A stretch of 64,000 nucleotides of DNA, taken from Zoroaster sp. YZ-2022. Its lineage: Eukaryota; Echinodermata; Asteroidea; Forcipulatida; Zoroasteridae. How positions within the stretch are numbered: the first letter of the stretch is position 1; every line of letters starts with the position of its first letter. A program made the position numbers and the translations under genes. Below the pieces are notes generated by a model. That model was not told where the DNA came from. It did no database searches and was given only the letters and a program-made list of their open reading frames with translations. Shown piece after piece: positions 47,576 through 59,261 of this stretch. The stretch lies in NCBI GenBank assembly GCA_029582265.1, contig CM055837.1, positions 12,041,926 to 12,105,925 of the forward strand, in the 5' to 3' direction.

Positions 47576-50500
47576 CTATTTACCCAATAATATTTAAAAA
47601 AACGTCAAATATGCCGATGGATACTCAGTAAATATACATCTATCACATCACAGAGCAAGGACCATCCTCTATGATCACATACATTATAAGGATTATATTC
47701 AACTAGTAAATCGGTTACCTTGCGTATTAAGGCGTGCCCTGTTAGGTGCAGTGTATGCTTGGTTCATCCAAAATGATGAGGCTGTGATGCTTCCATCTGG
47801 GATATCACCATTCTCCATACCAAGATGCTTCTCCGTATCAACTGAACAAACTGCATTACACATATATAATTAATTACAAATATATAATTACACTAAATCA
47901 AAGTTTAATTTTTCAAAAAATTATATCTGAAAGATCTTGAATTATGTGATTTTTCGTACACAGACATAACCCAATTTGACCTCTCCTTCTGGTCGAAAAC
48001 GGAAGTTTAAGTGAACAACTATTCAGAAGTACTATATGCACAGCCCATTTCGCATGTGAACGGCCTTCAAGGTCTCTCACACCACACACAGACAAGAGGC
48101 CTTGTTTATACAAGCGTACACACACACGTACACACATACACACTGTATACACACTGTATACACACTGTATACACACTGTATACACACTGTATACACACTG
48201 TATACACACTGTATACACACTGTATACACACTGTATACACACTGTATACACACTGTATACACACTGTATACACACTGTATACACACTGTATACACACTGT
48301 ATACACACTGTATACACACTGTATACACACTGTATACACACTGTATACACACTGTATACACACTGTATACACACTGTATACACACTGTATACACACTGTA
48401 TACACACTGTATACACACTGTATACACACTGTATACACACTGTATACACACTGTATACACACTGTATCTAATTATTATAATACATTACGTTTCGTCGTCA
48501 CAAGCAACTTCGTGTCCACACAGTTTACGGTAATTTCACTATCGTCCTTTATTTGAAGATGTTATTTTTGTACACAGTTTTGGAATTGTTAACGCTTGTT
48601 CTAACATTCATGACTTCAATTAACTCAACTGTAAAAAGATTCTCGCGAAGGAAGTTGTGTTTCTTTGAATTTTTCAAAACTATCCATGTACTCGTAAGGA
48701 TAAATACCCTTGCTTTTAATAAGATTAAATTTTTCTAAATCTGGTTCGAGTTTTATTGTAATTGGAAAAGAATCGTTTGATTTTACGAGTTTATCCAACG
48801 ACGCCAATAAAAATTGAGCGCTGTCTATAAACCGTAGTTGATTAATACTAAAAGAAATATACTTTTCGATATTGTTTGCGATACACGTTAAATTTCCTTT
48901 CGTTTTACCCGCAGCCTGCATAATGAGATGAGAATCGTAGCCTCGTAAATTATGAAATACAACCGGAATAAAAGTTTTGTTTGGTTTTAAACTTAGTTTT
49001 AAATTGCAACAGTTGTGCGCCGCGCCTCTATACTTTCCGGTAATGTGACAATGATCGCGTACCTTCTCATCACTTTCAAAAAATGCCTTTTCACATATCC
49101 AACACTTGCTCGTAGAGTTGAAATCTTTTACATCTTCTTCGGTCATATACAATTTTTTAGAGTTTTTAAATATCTCGTTGATGTTTTTTGATTCTTTTTC
49201 TAATTCAGTTAAAAAATGTTTAGCCGCATCTTCTCCCCTGTACGTACAGGGAGCGCTAGTCACACCGTCGCATCGCACGACGACGTATGAATAACCGCAA
49301 ACGACGTGTTCTTGTAGTTTTTTTGTGTTGGTAGAGTTTTCATCAACAATCTTTTTAATAATGCTTTCAAAATCAGCGTATATTACGAATGGAACTTTCA
49401 TCTTTTTATGAACATTTATAAATTTAACCTTATCGTTTTTATGCTTTTCCGGAAAAACGATTTTTGTTGGTCTGTCGTTTATTCCCTTACACATTTCTAC
49501 GTGATTTTCGAGAAACGTTTCTGTCGAAAAACCTTGTAAACATCTCAAACAAAAATGTTTACGTTCTTTATGTTTCGTTTGATCAAAAAGTAATTTATTC
49601 ATGTTTTTAATCCAAACGTAGTGAGATTTAGCTTCTTTATGAATCAATAGTAAATTTATGCGATCTAGTTTCGCGGGTTGTTCGCTAAGTTTGTAAACTA
49701 GTATCGTTTTTGACTCGCAACCAAAAACGTTTATCGCTATATTGTTTTGTTTTTCTACTAACTTGATCTGATTAATCGGCGTTGGTGTTTCGATATTGTT
49801 AAAATTTAAACCATCACTCGTTGGATATTTACTCATTCTTTGGGGATCTTTGCAAGTTGGAAAAAGAGCGCTGCGCAGCGCCCATCGCAAACAATTATCG
49901 TCGTTGTTTTTTACGTTGATGCACGCCGTTTTATTTTTTATATAGTCGCATAGCTCTATATAACTACCACCTTTTAGAGGTTGATACTTGCTAATTCTAA
50001 TGTTCATATCAACGATACGATCTATTTCCCACCCGCTACCCTCTCTCGTATATTTTTCTAAAGCTTCAGCAATTTGCGAAAAAACATTATCAAGTACATT
50101 TTCGATGTTGTCTAAATCTAATAAAACAATTTGTTTATTGTTATGAAAATTTGGTTCGGCTTCATCGAACGAACCATTTTGTTTTTCTTTAAGTAATTTA
50201 ATTCGTATATATATCATAAACTTGCACGCGTTAAATTCTTTCAAGTCTTCGCGTAACTTGGCAATAATCTTTGGTTTTACCGCTTGTGAAAAAATGTTTA
50301 AATCTTTTTCTTTGCTGTGATTCGGTGGAACCGTCATTCTTCGTTCGCGCAAATATCTTCCACCGTCAATCGGTGGGTTAAATCTCAACTCTGCTTCTTG
50401 CCCGTAAAACCTTTTAATAGCATCGATGTAGTCTTTTTTTATCGACTGCTCTCTTTTACCCGAGCCGTGTCTAGGTATATTTATATTTTCGACATTTATA

Positions 50501-53500
50501 CGCTCTTTCAATTCGGTTAAATTGAATTTATACAATGGTTTTGGTTTTTGTTGTTTTAAATAATTTTTCACATATTCGTAATAAACGCGTTTATTAATTT
50601 TACCCTTGTTGTTTGGAAATATACGTATTGGTATTTCTCCAAATCTACTGGGTGGTCTATGTTCTTTCACAAAATCTTGTAATTGTTCCAATGTCCATTT
50701 TGATAAATATTGTTTACTTGCCATTCCCTCTAATCAATATATATTTAGAAAATAAAAAACGGAAAAATAAATTTAAAAAACGTGAAGTATTTGGTTTTCT
50801 GCTTTAAAAACCCCCCTACTACTACCCAGCGAATTTGTTTAAAAAAAGATGCTCTGTTTTTCGACTTTGTTAAAATCCCCTACTGCTACCCAACGAATTT
50901 GATTAAAAATGATTTGTTTAGAAGGTGCGCTAGGACCCCCATCTACCATACTACTGTGGGTAATCGTTACGCATACCTAGTAAATACTTTGTATACTCTT
51001 ATAGCAATCGTTGTATAATCAGGGTCATACGTTGTGGAACCTTATGCCCCGTTCCCACTATCACGATTCGCGCCACGATTGAAATCGTGGTCTTAATCGT
51101 GGAGTAATCGTGGTGATCCTATCAGATCTTATCAGATCTTATCAGATCTTGAGGTCTGTCGTGGCAATCGTGTTGATCGTAGAACATGTTTGGACGGTTC
51201 AAAAATTTTCTACGATCAACACGATTAATTTTTAATCGTGATCATCGCATGAGATCGTATTGGATCGTAACAAAGCGCGACAGATCGCATCTAATAGTGC
51301 TTCGAAATCGTGTTGATCGGGATCAACCTTGTGATCGTCATTGTCATACAAACACCACGTTGTCATCATCCTCAACTCCTGCCATCATCAATGATTGTGG
51401 GTTGTAGTCTTCACTCTGTAGAAGTTCAAGAAACAATGAAGTCCATGGTCAGTCGGGCTGTATATATACCCGTCGGGGTTCAATCGTGGCTCAAATCGTG
51501 ATCACTCTCCATCCCGATCGTGAAAGACATCGCCACCACAATCGTATCCGATCGCAAAAGAACGCATCGGTTCGTGATGATCGTATCGGAACGTATCCGA
51601 ACGTATCTGCACGTATCAGATCGTCCAAAATCGGGGACCCCGATCGTGATGATCGTGTCAGATCGGGACACAATCGTGGACTCAATCGGGACAATCCTAT
51701 CGGAACGTATCTGATCGTATCTGAACGGGAGACCAGATCGTGGCATCTGAAATTTACCAATCGTGCCTATATCGCATCCAAGCGCACCAAATCGTACCAG
51801 AACGTATCGACTCGCATCAACTCGCATCCAAACGTGAAATTTCAGAAAAGGTAACAAAAATTCCACGATCAGCTACGAAAGGCCAATCGTGGCGTTCGTA
51901 ACGGATCGCACGACAGTGGGAACCTAGCATTAGTGGAGTCTTTGTGTAATCGTGTAGGAGTGAAAGTTCCACGGATGTACACGTATGGCAACGGATGAAA
52001 TTTATTTTTTTAATCGTGGTCATACGTGGACAATCGTAACGCCAGATCGTGACAGTGTGACTGTAGCTTTACTGTCCAGTTGATGATATGTCCTTAGGTG
52101 CATAATTTAGGGTAAATTGAGGATATAATAAGTTAGGATTCTTCTATTTTCTGAAGGGGAGGATTTTTTTAGAAGGGAAATAAAGTCCGAAAACCATTAT
52201 AAAAGTAAATTTTATAGTTTTCACTTTCTGTAACCCCAAAAATCTTTCCGCCTCGGCCTTATCAGGGAAAAAATATCGAACCCAACGTCATCAAAGTTTA
52301 GAGCGCCCCCAGCGGCAGTTTAAAAAAAAGGATTATTTTCCAATCTCAGAAATTGAACCAAAGCAGGTACTAATGTTATTTTTTCATAATCATGAGGAGG
52401 TCATATATGACCTTCAAATCACCTGATCTGACCTTTATTTCCTGTCCAAACAGGAAGTTCAAATTCAACACATTCTAACGCAAAATTGATATGTCTTTTG
52501 AATATGAAATTGATATTGTTATTATATAAGATGATAAACCCTTCCACAATATGATATTGACATCATCGATGATAATTTTATTGAACCAGAAGCTCACACG
52601 AACACCGTGTGTTTGTTCCAACAAACACTTGAGCTCTAGTTATAATTATTTAAGGAACTGTGCAAAAGTGGTCCAATATCGTGTCCCCCGGCATGGGTCC
52701 TTGACTGCCTTGAAACTTTGAGTATTTTTTTTATATAAAAGGGCCTGAAATTGTCCTAATTTTACCATGGGTCGCCAATTTCCATGAAACTGCATGCACT
52801 CGCAGCCTGATCACGACCGAATATATGAGAATACAGGGACATGATGTAAAGAGATATGGCGTCCTGGAAACGACGCCGTCCGGGGATTTCTAGGGGCGGT
52901 CAAGACACTGTCGGGATTTTTCCACGTCGCCGGGGGTAAGTCCGGAGCCGGGGAACCCTGAGGCACCGGCGAACACTTAACGACAAACACAGAAGAGGCG
53001 GTCTGAGAGTTACGCTGTTATAATATAAGATGTAGCAGGGGGATTGGGGATGGGGTAATCTACCGATGTAGTACAATGTACTATTATGTTGTAAAGGGTG
53101 ACAATAACGAGCATGATGTTTCCCGTTCAACGTTAATATCAACCGTGACATTAATTCCACCCAGTTTTCACCACATGAAAATGTATACAAATCTGTTGAG
53201 CCAATGAAAACAGTGGCAGCGCACGCGGGTGGAGGGGGCTATTTTCCCCCGAACATTTTCCCCCGAACTACCCATGAACAAAGACCAACTGGCACCGCTA
53301 CTGAACTGAAAGTATACGTGTATTCAGAGTTTGTATTCTTACTCAGTGCATAATTATATGATTAATAAGGGGGCGAAGCGGCCGCCCCACTTGTTGGTAA
53401 AATATTGTCTATCGGTATGCTTACAAACTTGTAGGTGTTTCTGATCATGACATAATTTGTCGATTCATTTGAGTTTTGTGTCGGTAAATTTATCCCAAAA

Positions 53501-54183
53501 AAGGCCCCCACTCTGGCTACGCCACTGGTTAATATTATTCAGGCGTATCAAGTGTTCAAGAGGTGTTCAGTGTACAACCGAACACCTAATAAGTATTACC
53601 AAACGGAATATAAACATTTCCAAAACATACGAATTTGTAAGAAATAAGCCTTTGTATAAATTTAATATTCCATCATCAAAAGTCATGTATACGTAATTTT
53701 CCTTACTTTAAATAAGGTCAACAAAATGCCCATCCGTGTATTTGCTCCATGTTAATGTTTGTTTATTGTGTACAAGACTATTTTATGCCAGGCAATTTAC
53801 TGACTTACATTAATTGTTACCTCATAATATTATTGGAGAATTGTGGAGTGCGAAATATCTATCATGATGAGATACTCTAAGCAGTTTACATTATTACACC
53901 CTGGTCAGTGGACCAATATCAAACCTTAAGTAATACCATTCAATTTGCTTTTCATCGCAAATTCATATAATCAAAAATATAACTAACCTTTTCTTTTGCT
54001 CCCCTTTCGACAAGTTGATCTGAAGTTGGTGAATGCCTTCGTCATAAGCGCAGCGCGGTCATCACCGGGTTCAGCCTGGGTCATAGCCCCACACATGTCC
54101 CCATTTACAAAGGTCACAAGGGACATGGTGATTGCCAAAGTAAATGGCAAAATCAGAGCTGAAATGAAACTAGAATATCTCAT
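47322..54183 (-). CDS. Small secreted discoidin (F5/8 type C) domain protein, three exons
   Basis: Exons 53988-54183, 47719-47850 and 47322-47575 (minus) join in phase 1-1 into 193 codons. Exon 1 encodes a signal peptide (MRYSSFISALILPFTLAITM, cleavage likely after FVNG) and a basic linker ending CRKGSKRK. Exons 2-3 encode an F5/8C domain: C-S, KHLGMENGDIPDGSITASSF, APNRARLNTQ, AGWFTDDSDSQPWIQVKF, ITGLITQGRASSDGYDQWVK. These extracellular beta-sandwich domains bind glycans or lipids. The protein stops at GDN, roughly 40-50 residues before the usual domain end (final Cys missing). The 6.1-kb first intron is packed with foreign sequence. Role unknown. Confidence 0.85.
47719..47850 (-). CDS. Discoidin gene exon 2
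   Basis: Between taatgcag and gtaacc. It encodes the start of the F5/8C domain, CSVDTEKHLGMENGDIPDGS to NTQ, with the family's first Cys and the LGMENG.I motif. Confidence 0.88.
47880..48080 (+). repeat. Dispersed noncoding repeat, third copy
   Basis: attacactaaatcaaagttt, gacctctccttctggtcg and cagcccatttcgcatg match 9660-9900. The 11-bp minisatellite follows directly. Confidence 0.65.
48140..48467. repeat. 11-bp minisatellite (TGTATACACAC), ~30 copies
   Basis: About 328 bp of nearly perfect head-to-tail repeats of an 11-bp unit containing the palindrome GTATAC. Because 11 is not a multiple of 3 and the unit lacks stops in any phase, all six frames stay open and give artificial ORFs. Confidence 0.97.
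48625..50724 (-). pseudogene. Adintovirus/Polinton-type family B DNA polymerase, N-terminal two thirds only
   Basis: A 699-codon open frame without introns. N-terminal ~260 residues are Lys-rich and unassigned. Then come a Cys/Trp segment NDDNCLRWALRSALF (about residue 270), a Cys2-His2-like finger (CLRCLQGF...H...C, about 390), exonuclease motif I YADFESI (about 440), an endonuclease-VII-like DHCHITGKYRG...CN cluster (about 550-575), and exonuclease motif II FHNLRGYDSH (about 590). The frame ends at 48625, before the third exonuclease motif and the whole polymerase palm, so it cannot synthesise DNA. This layout is known from protein-primed polymerases of adintoviruses and Polintons. It lies in the discoidin intron in the same direction. 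Confidence 0.85.
50725..51041. other. Sequence upstream of the polymerase relic
   Basis: A ~22-bp phrase (ccctactactacccagcgaa) occurs twice about 62 bp apart (50813, 50876). No further viral gene or terminal repeat recognised. Confidence 0.5.
51042..51932. mobile_element. ATCG-rich non-autonomous element
   Basis: Imperfect inverted ends TTATGCCCCGTTCCCACT and AGTGGGAACCTAGCATTA. The interior is dominated by atcgtg/cacgat and gtatc words, most densely 51480-51840. A further ATCGTG-rich shoulder runs to about 52060. No coding support. Confidence 0.7.
52073..52639 (+). mobile_element. Helitron-like non-autonomous element, copy 3
   Basis: Same block as 38561-39182 (ctgtccagttgatgatatgt start; hairpin GTGTTTGTT-cc-AACAAACAC; end GAGCTCTAG before T). 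This copy has the segment aacacattctaacgcaaaat that copy 2 lacks, and lacks about 70 bp present in copy 2. Confidence 0.65.
52640..53987. other. Intronic sequence of the discoidin gene
   Basis: No gene. A block ccccactctggctacgccac near 53508 and the G-rich text near 53230 are typical element ends; no complete element was delimited. Confidence 0.45.
53988..54183 (-). CDS. Discoidin gene exon 1 (signal peptide)
   Basis: ATG at 54183 was chosen because a hydrophobic signal peptide starts right there; the frame is open further upstream without meaning. Ends aaaag/gttagt, phase 1. Confidence 0.78.
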
Positions 54184-55628
54184 TGTAATCTTCAGATAGT
54201 ATAACAGAGATGTTGACTGAAACCGGCACACACCCGCTCCAAAGACATGTGGTTTCCCAAGTGACGCCGCGCTGTACCACTGCACACCGTAAGCGTTGTT
54301 ACTGTTTTGTATATTAGTTCCTATGGTAACCATGGGGAGGTAAGGTCAGTTTTGCCGTATTTTGTAGTTAGCTGCACTAGACCAACGTACATTACGAAAA
54401 TCAGCCTGCGCATGCACACTGTGGTATTTGTGAAGAGGTCTATGACGTAAGTATGAAATCACCTTAAAGTGTCCAATTGGCTTTTTTGTTAAGAGTTTGA
54501 TCAACGATAAGATATTACAATAATATATGACATACGATACAATAATATATCAAACTTAAGTTGGCATGCACAAGCAAAATAAACCAAGTTGGACAATGGG
54601 AATTAAGTCTTATTTAAAATACAGCGGGATTTATTTCACTTGAAACCAACATGCACAACTGATACAAACACACAGAACTGCAGAAGAGTTGACTGAAAAT
54701 ATATGACCCCCAGCTTGACTGATATTGTTTTATACATGTATAGTATGAACCGGCCTTAACACTGTTGTGTACCAATTTTACATTACCAATGTTGTACCTT
54801 CCCTTTGTGACGGAAAACGTGGATAGCTGTAACGTTGTGGAATTGCCAATTATTACGTGAAATTTAACTGGCGTTCGATCGTTTCACTTTGACATCAAAT
54901 TACAATAATCTCAACCTCGTCCCCAAGATCGCTGTCACATAGAAGACTTTGGAAGTTAAAGTTCTTTCTGTAACGCTGATTGGTTACTTGAAACAAATAC
55001 GCAAAACAGTTTGAATGTCATTTCGAGGAAACAAAAAAATAAAAAAGTTCTTCTTCATACTGTTATGCCTATGTGGGCTGTTGAAATGATGAAATCAATG
55101 TAATGATGTATCTATATCACTTGTGATGAAAGTAAATAGTCCACCATCGGTAGTGTAGTTAATTCGTTTCTACAACCACTCCCAAAACAATGTTTTTTGT
55201 CCGTGCCATTCCCAATGTCAATGGTATGTGGGTTCCTATGCGTGCGTTAAAATGAAAAATAACATTGTAATTGGATAGGGGAATTTAAGAAAGATTATGT
55301 TTAAGTGTCCCAAGAATTCTGTTCTGATTGTAGACTACACGAAGTAATTTTTTCTTACTGTAATTCGTTCATAATTATGTGAATGATTTACTGTGAGTGT
55401 GCTGTACCAACGCACCATGCAATGCAAACAATCAGGTGGCTTGACATAAGACTCAATAATTAACACGGCCGAGTTCTCATTCTCATTTCACCAAACATGG
55501 ACTCTGTTCATGGTCCATTTCAAATTTGTAAAGCGATATCTCAAAAATATCTCAAAAAGTTTCTAAGGATGTTTGGTACCAGAGCACCAACTTTACATCA
55601 AGTAAATGTTTATATTATAATTCGTTAA
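54184..55628. other. Upstream of the discoidin gene
   Basis: Would contain its promoter. No TATA box or transcription start could be assigned, and no repeats are recognised. Confidence 0.45.
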
Positions 55629-56237
55629 TGTGGACACTCCCTTTAGTTATGCAAAGTTTATCTGGGGAATTTAGGTAGCTATGAGAAAATGATTATTTAC
55701 ATTGTCATAATGATCTAATTTTTTCCAACGATATGTTAAAATCATAGACAACTGATATATTGTTAACCCACTCTAAGTCATGTCTAAATTCACCACCAAT
55801 CGTCAAAGAATGATAACGCACTTGTCTTGTTAGGAGATTTAATATGGTACAATGTATTAGGCTGGTGGTGCGTGTGATAATTGACTAAAGTCGCCAATGA
55901 AATGGTTTATAATAACGATTTCGCGGTGTGATAGTGGAGAAAAGTTGGACACAAAAAGGCGTCATTCCAAAGTATGCAAGCAATGTATGGTAACGCGCCT
56001 GACAGTAAGCCAATATGATTGTTTATTGAATTGTGTTGTAAAACGAAAAGAGTTGTGTTGTAGCTTTCGAGGCAAACGGACGAGAGTGGTCCAGTCTGAG
56101 TTGTTTTGGACATACGAAATCATGAGTTCAAGGAGTGAGCATTGAAACAACTTGCTGCTGTTGAAGATAAAATAAATCAGTGTGTTTCTAATTGTAAATA
56201 ACTGAGTACATTTGATTTATGTTTGGTGTACGTTACA
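55629..56237 (+). mobile_element. Putative LTR of a retrotransposon
   Basis: Starts TGTGGACACTCC and ends GTACGTTACA, with AATAAA at 56171-56176. Two bases later lies a primer-binding site. Without a second LTR in the window the left border is uncertain. Confidence 0.5.
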
Positions 56238-56239
56238 AA

Positions 56240-56256
56240 TGGTGGCAGCAGTGGGA
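56240..56256 (+). promoter_or_regulatory. Retrotransposon primer-binding site (tRNA-Leu-like)
   Basis: TGGTGGCAGCAGTGGGA resembles the complement of a tRNA 3' end (TGG for the CCA tail, Leu-type body) and sits 2 bp after the LTR end, as in Gypsy-type elements. Confidence 0.55.
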
Positions 56257-56293
56257 TTTATTTTGACTCAATTCAATTGGAACACTTCTGAAA

Positions 56294-56452
56294 ATGATGA
56301 AGTACCGGACAGCAGCTGATATCGTGGACGCCATTTTCGAGGTGATGCTTGACGTTCGAAATTTGGAGAACTCTTGGAAGGCAGATTATCGGATCAGCCC
56401 ATTCCTCAGCCCATTTGTGGAAAAGTCCATGGGTCACAGGATCAGCGGTTAG
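56294..56452 (+). pseudogene. Possible start of a gag-like ORF after the LTR
   Basis: A 52-codon frame (MMKYRTAADIVDAIFEVMLD start) opens 38 bp after the primer-binding site and stops at TAG. Position suggests the first ORF of the LTR element, but no gag motif can be recognised. Confidence 0.3.
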
Positions 56453-56485
56453 TAGACACCATCAGAACAAAATGATTGCCAACTT

Positions 56486-56685
56486 CACTGTAAGAAATAT
56501 TGGGCAAACACGGTTGATATGTTGCCCAACACTGGTCAACATATCAACAGGTTACACAGTTGGTTTACCATTGCCCAATGTTGGATATTTTTTAGCCAAA
56601 ATATGTGAACAGTTATGGTAAATACTGACCAATTCTGGGAGAAATAACCTTACCCAACCCCATGTTGCCCAACGTTTTTACAGTG
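56486..56685. mobile_element. CACTG-ended MITE (200 bp)
   Basis: Left CACTGTAAGAAATATTGGGC, right GCCCAACGTTTTTACAGTG; additional ttgcccaa/ttgggcaa words lie inside. CACTA-superfamily-like ends. It interrupts the LTR-element remnant. Confidence 0.7.
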
Positions 56686-56689
56686 TTGG

Positions 56690-57420
56690 AAGCGACGATG
56701 GATGGCGGGGACTACGTCAGTCCGGATCAGAGTGCAGGTAAATGCCGTGCAACCCCGCCCCTCGGTCCAGAGGTGGGTGCCGATGTTCGGCCTTGTAGCG
56801 TGGATGTGGATACCACAGCACGGGCAGACCGCTGGAAGCGGTGATGGCCCTGCTGTTGATGTGGACCCACGTCCCGTGAACTTGGTGGACTTGGTGACTG
56901 CCCCAATGATCGAGGTTCGTGGGTGCGACGGCTTCTCCAGCTCTGATCCAGTTGATGAAATACCTGTTGCGGACAGCTTCATTGGTGCACACTGCTCCGC
57001 TGTTGCGGACAGCTCCGTCCGCCGGTGCATATGGCACCGCCGGTGCGCTCTGAACTCATTGATCGACATATTGGCCAGTCAACGTGTTTTTATTTTTTTT
57101 TTATGCAATTCGCCCCACACAAGACCAATGGCCACTCCAAGGTGGGGGCTACTCAGTCATTGAGTTGTTACAACGACTCCACACTGAAGAAACCAGCCCC
57201 TCGCACCGAAACAAGACAAGTTAATAACCAGCCTCTTCACGGTGCGAATAGGACTGGGAGGGGTACAGATTCAACGGTGCACACTGCTCTGCTGACAACG
57301 GCAGCCCAACCGGTGCAGCACTATTAACCGGTGACGGCAGCCCCGTCGGTGCACATAGCAACAAATACTTTGCCACCGCTGCACAGGGTGGGACAAAAGT
57401 GCGCCAAAACTAAACTGCCC
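56690..57420. other. CG-rich stretch with ggtgcac-type repeats
   Basis: More GC-rich than its surroundings. ggtgcacactgctc and gcggacagc/ggcagcccc words recur around 56955-57045 and 57270-57350, with a weaker echo at 58960-59010. Several frames stay open by composition; none shows a domain. Confidence 0.4.
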
Positions 57421-57527
57421 ATTATTTTGAAGGCAAAATACTGATTTCTGATTGGACCGCGGATAATTCACACTTTATAGCCTCAATATTGAGTTTTTGT
57501 TCGTTTTAAGTTACACTAATCGAGTGT

Positions 57528-57867
57528 ATGTGTTACGGCTGTAAAGTAAAGGATAAAAGTATCGTTAAACAATTTGAAGAAGTTTGTGATTTAAATCCAT
57601 TTTACACTATTGGTAATGTTTGTAAAAAAAATGTATCTAAAAGTATCCTTACTTTTAAGCTTGAGCGATAACACGATTGTGAGTCAAGTCAGGAATTCCA
57701 TGGAAACAAAATTACAACTGTCTTTTGGAAGTGAAAAACAAAAGCGAACTCCTTCAGAAGTACATATACACAACGCAAACGAATTTGCAATTTATTGTGA
57801 TGCTTGTAGAAGGTACATACCTGTGGTTATCGGCTCTGAAGCAATCATGCATGAAAGAAAAAAATAA
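57528..57867 (+). pseudogene. Unidentified small Cys-pair ORF, frame broken
   Basis: The first frame (57528-57671) starts MCYGCKVKDKSIVKQFEEVC; a second (to 57867) contains AIYCDACRRYIPVVIG. Reading across one frame slip near 57655 gives a coherent ~110-residue product with two C-x2-C pairs. AT-rich codons recall the polymerase relic at 48625-50724. Family unknown; the assembly of the two parts is inference. Confidence 0.35.
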
Positions 57868-59261
57868 TTGCGATATTATCGAAAATCGCAATATATGTTT
57901 GCCGATATATATACTTACTTTCTTTGAATCAAGATATACATTAATCAACCAACCTGTAAAAGTTTCAGTTTGTCGTTATCCGAGAAAATAATGAAAATAC
58001 ATTCAGATGTTTCGTATTCATTCTTACGTTGATTTGTTTTTGTTTCCGGAGGGACAGCAATTATTTTTGGACATTATTTCACTATTTTACTAATTTGATA
58101 GGACATGAGACCAAAATATTTCATCCCTGTTTGATACCATAATCAATTTAACACCAATAAGTTTCATGTAGACCTGTGATCATTTTTTATTTAGAAATTT
58201 TGTTTTGTTTTGCGAATTTACCAGTAGGGTCTTACTGACTGAATATTACTTTTTAGATACGTCTTGCTTCCTGCTATAAAGACACTGATAACAATTTTAA
58301 CTGCACAATTGTTTATCATGGCTATCATTTCGAAAGACTTGCCTTTGTTTACGAAGCGGAAACTACAAGGGAATAATTAAGTCCCGTCAGTTTCACTGTG
58401 TGGCGCACGCTGCTCACAGTCCAGTTATGAAAAAAGGTTCAAAAACGTTGAGATGGGGTTTACAAAAATAGCTACAAAATCGCAGGTCGCAGGTGGTCGC
58501 AGCTAATTTTGGTATCAACATGTTGCTGAAAGGTTCAGCTTCAGGGAAATATGAGAATTTAGGCGGGAATCGGCGGGAATTTTTAGTTCCACCATAGCTG
58601 AACAAAAAAAGCTATATTTTATAATTGTTTAACCAAATTCCTCAGATTTTGCTGATGAAATCAAAAAGTTAATTTACAATCGACTTAATTTTTAAATAAT
58701 GTAGATCATGCACTGGGTTTACTTCAATTTGCATGACGATAGCTTCTGTCAAAAGCCCACAATGACAATTTTAAATTTGTTACCAGCAACCGGCTTTTAT
58801 CAAAAATACAGTCATTAAATATTAATTTGACTTTAAATTGTTTTTAAAATAGTCGTAGGGGGTCTTAGCAACCTACAAAATGTAAAATAAATAAAATCTG
58901 GAACATACGCAAATGACCCCACTAGGCGCACTTTGGTTTCGCCCTGGCCCACTGTCAGCTGGTGCAGGGAGCACCACAGACAGGGGATCCACCGGTGCAG
59001 GGAATATTTGAGTACCTTTGTTTTCTGTTTGGCGTTTGGCTACTGAGCAAACAAGGACCCATTTTGGTGTACGTTTTACAGTATTTAAATCTCTATTGTT
59101 ATTAGTGATGTTTTAGTTTGATGTAAATGAAAAGAGCAATTGAATTCCTACACAAAACAAATCGCAGAATGGCATGATATTTGAGACATTTGTAAATATT
59201 TTGATAAATTGTGGTTCATTTAGCCTACTTGATGACAAACGCCTCAAATAAAGTTTAACAG
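57868..59261. other. AT-rich stretch
   Basis: No gene or delimited repeat seen. Confidence 0.45.

Noticed and set aside
47913..48556. Long overlapping ORFs on both strands (up to ~180 codons) rich in YTVCIQCV / HCIHTVYT repeats
   Set aside because: They are by-products of the 11-bp minisatellite, which has no stop codon in any frame.
51480..51866. ORFs of 60-128 codons rich in RSD/IRSDT words on both strands
   Set aside because: Produced by the ATCG-word composition of the noncoding element.
56650..57163. Overlapping ORFs of 60-153 codons on both strands
   Set aside because: Open by GC-rich composition; no recognisable motif, and opposite-strand frames mirror one another.
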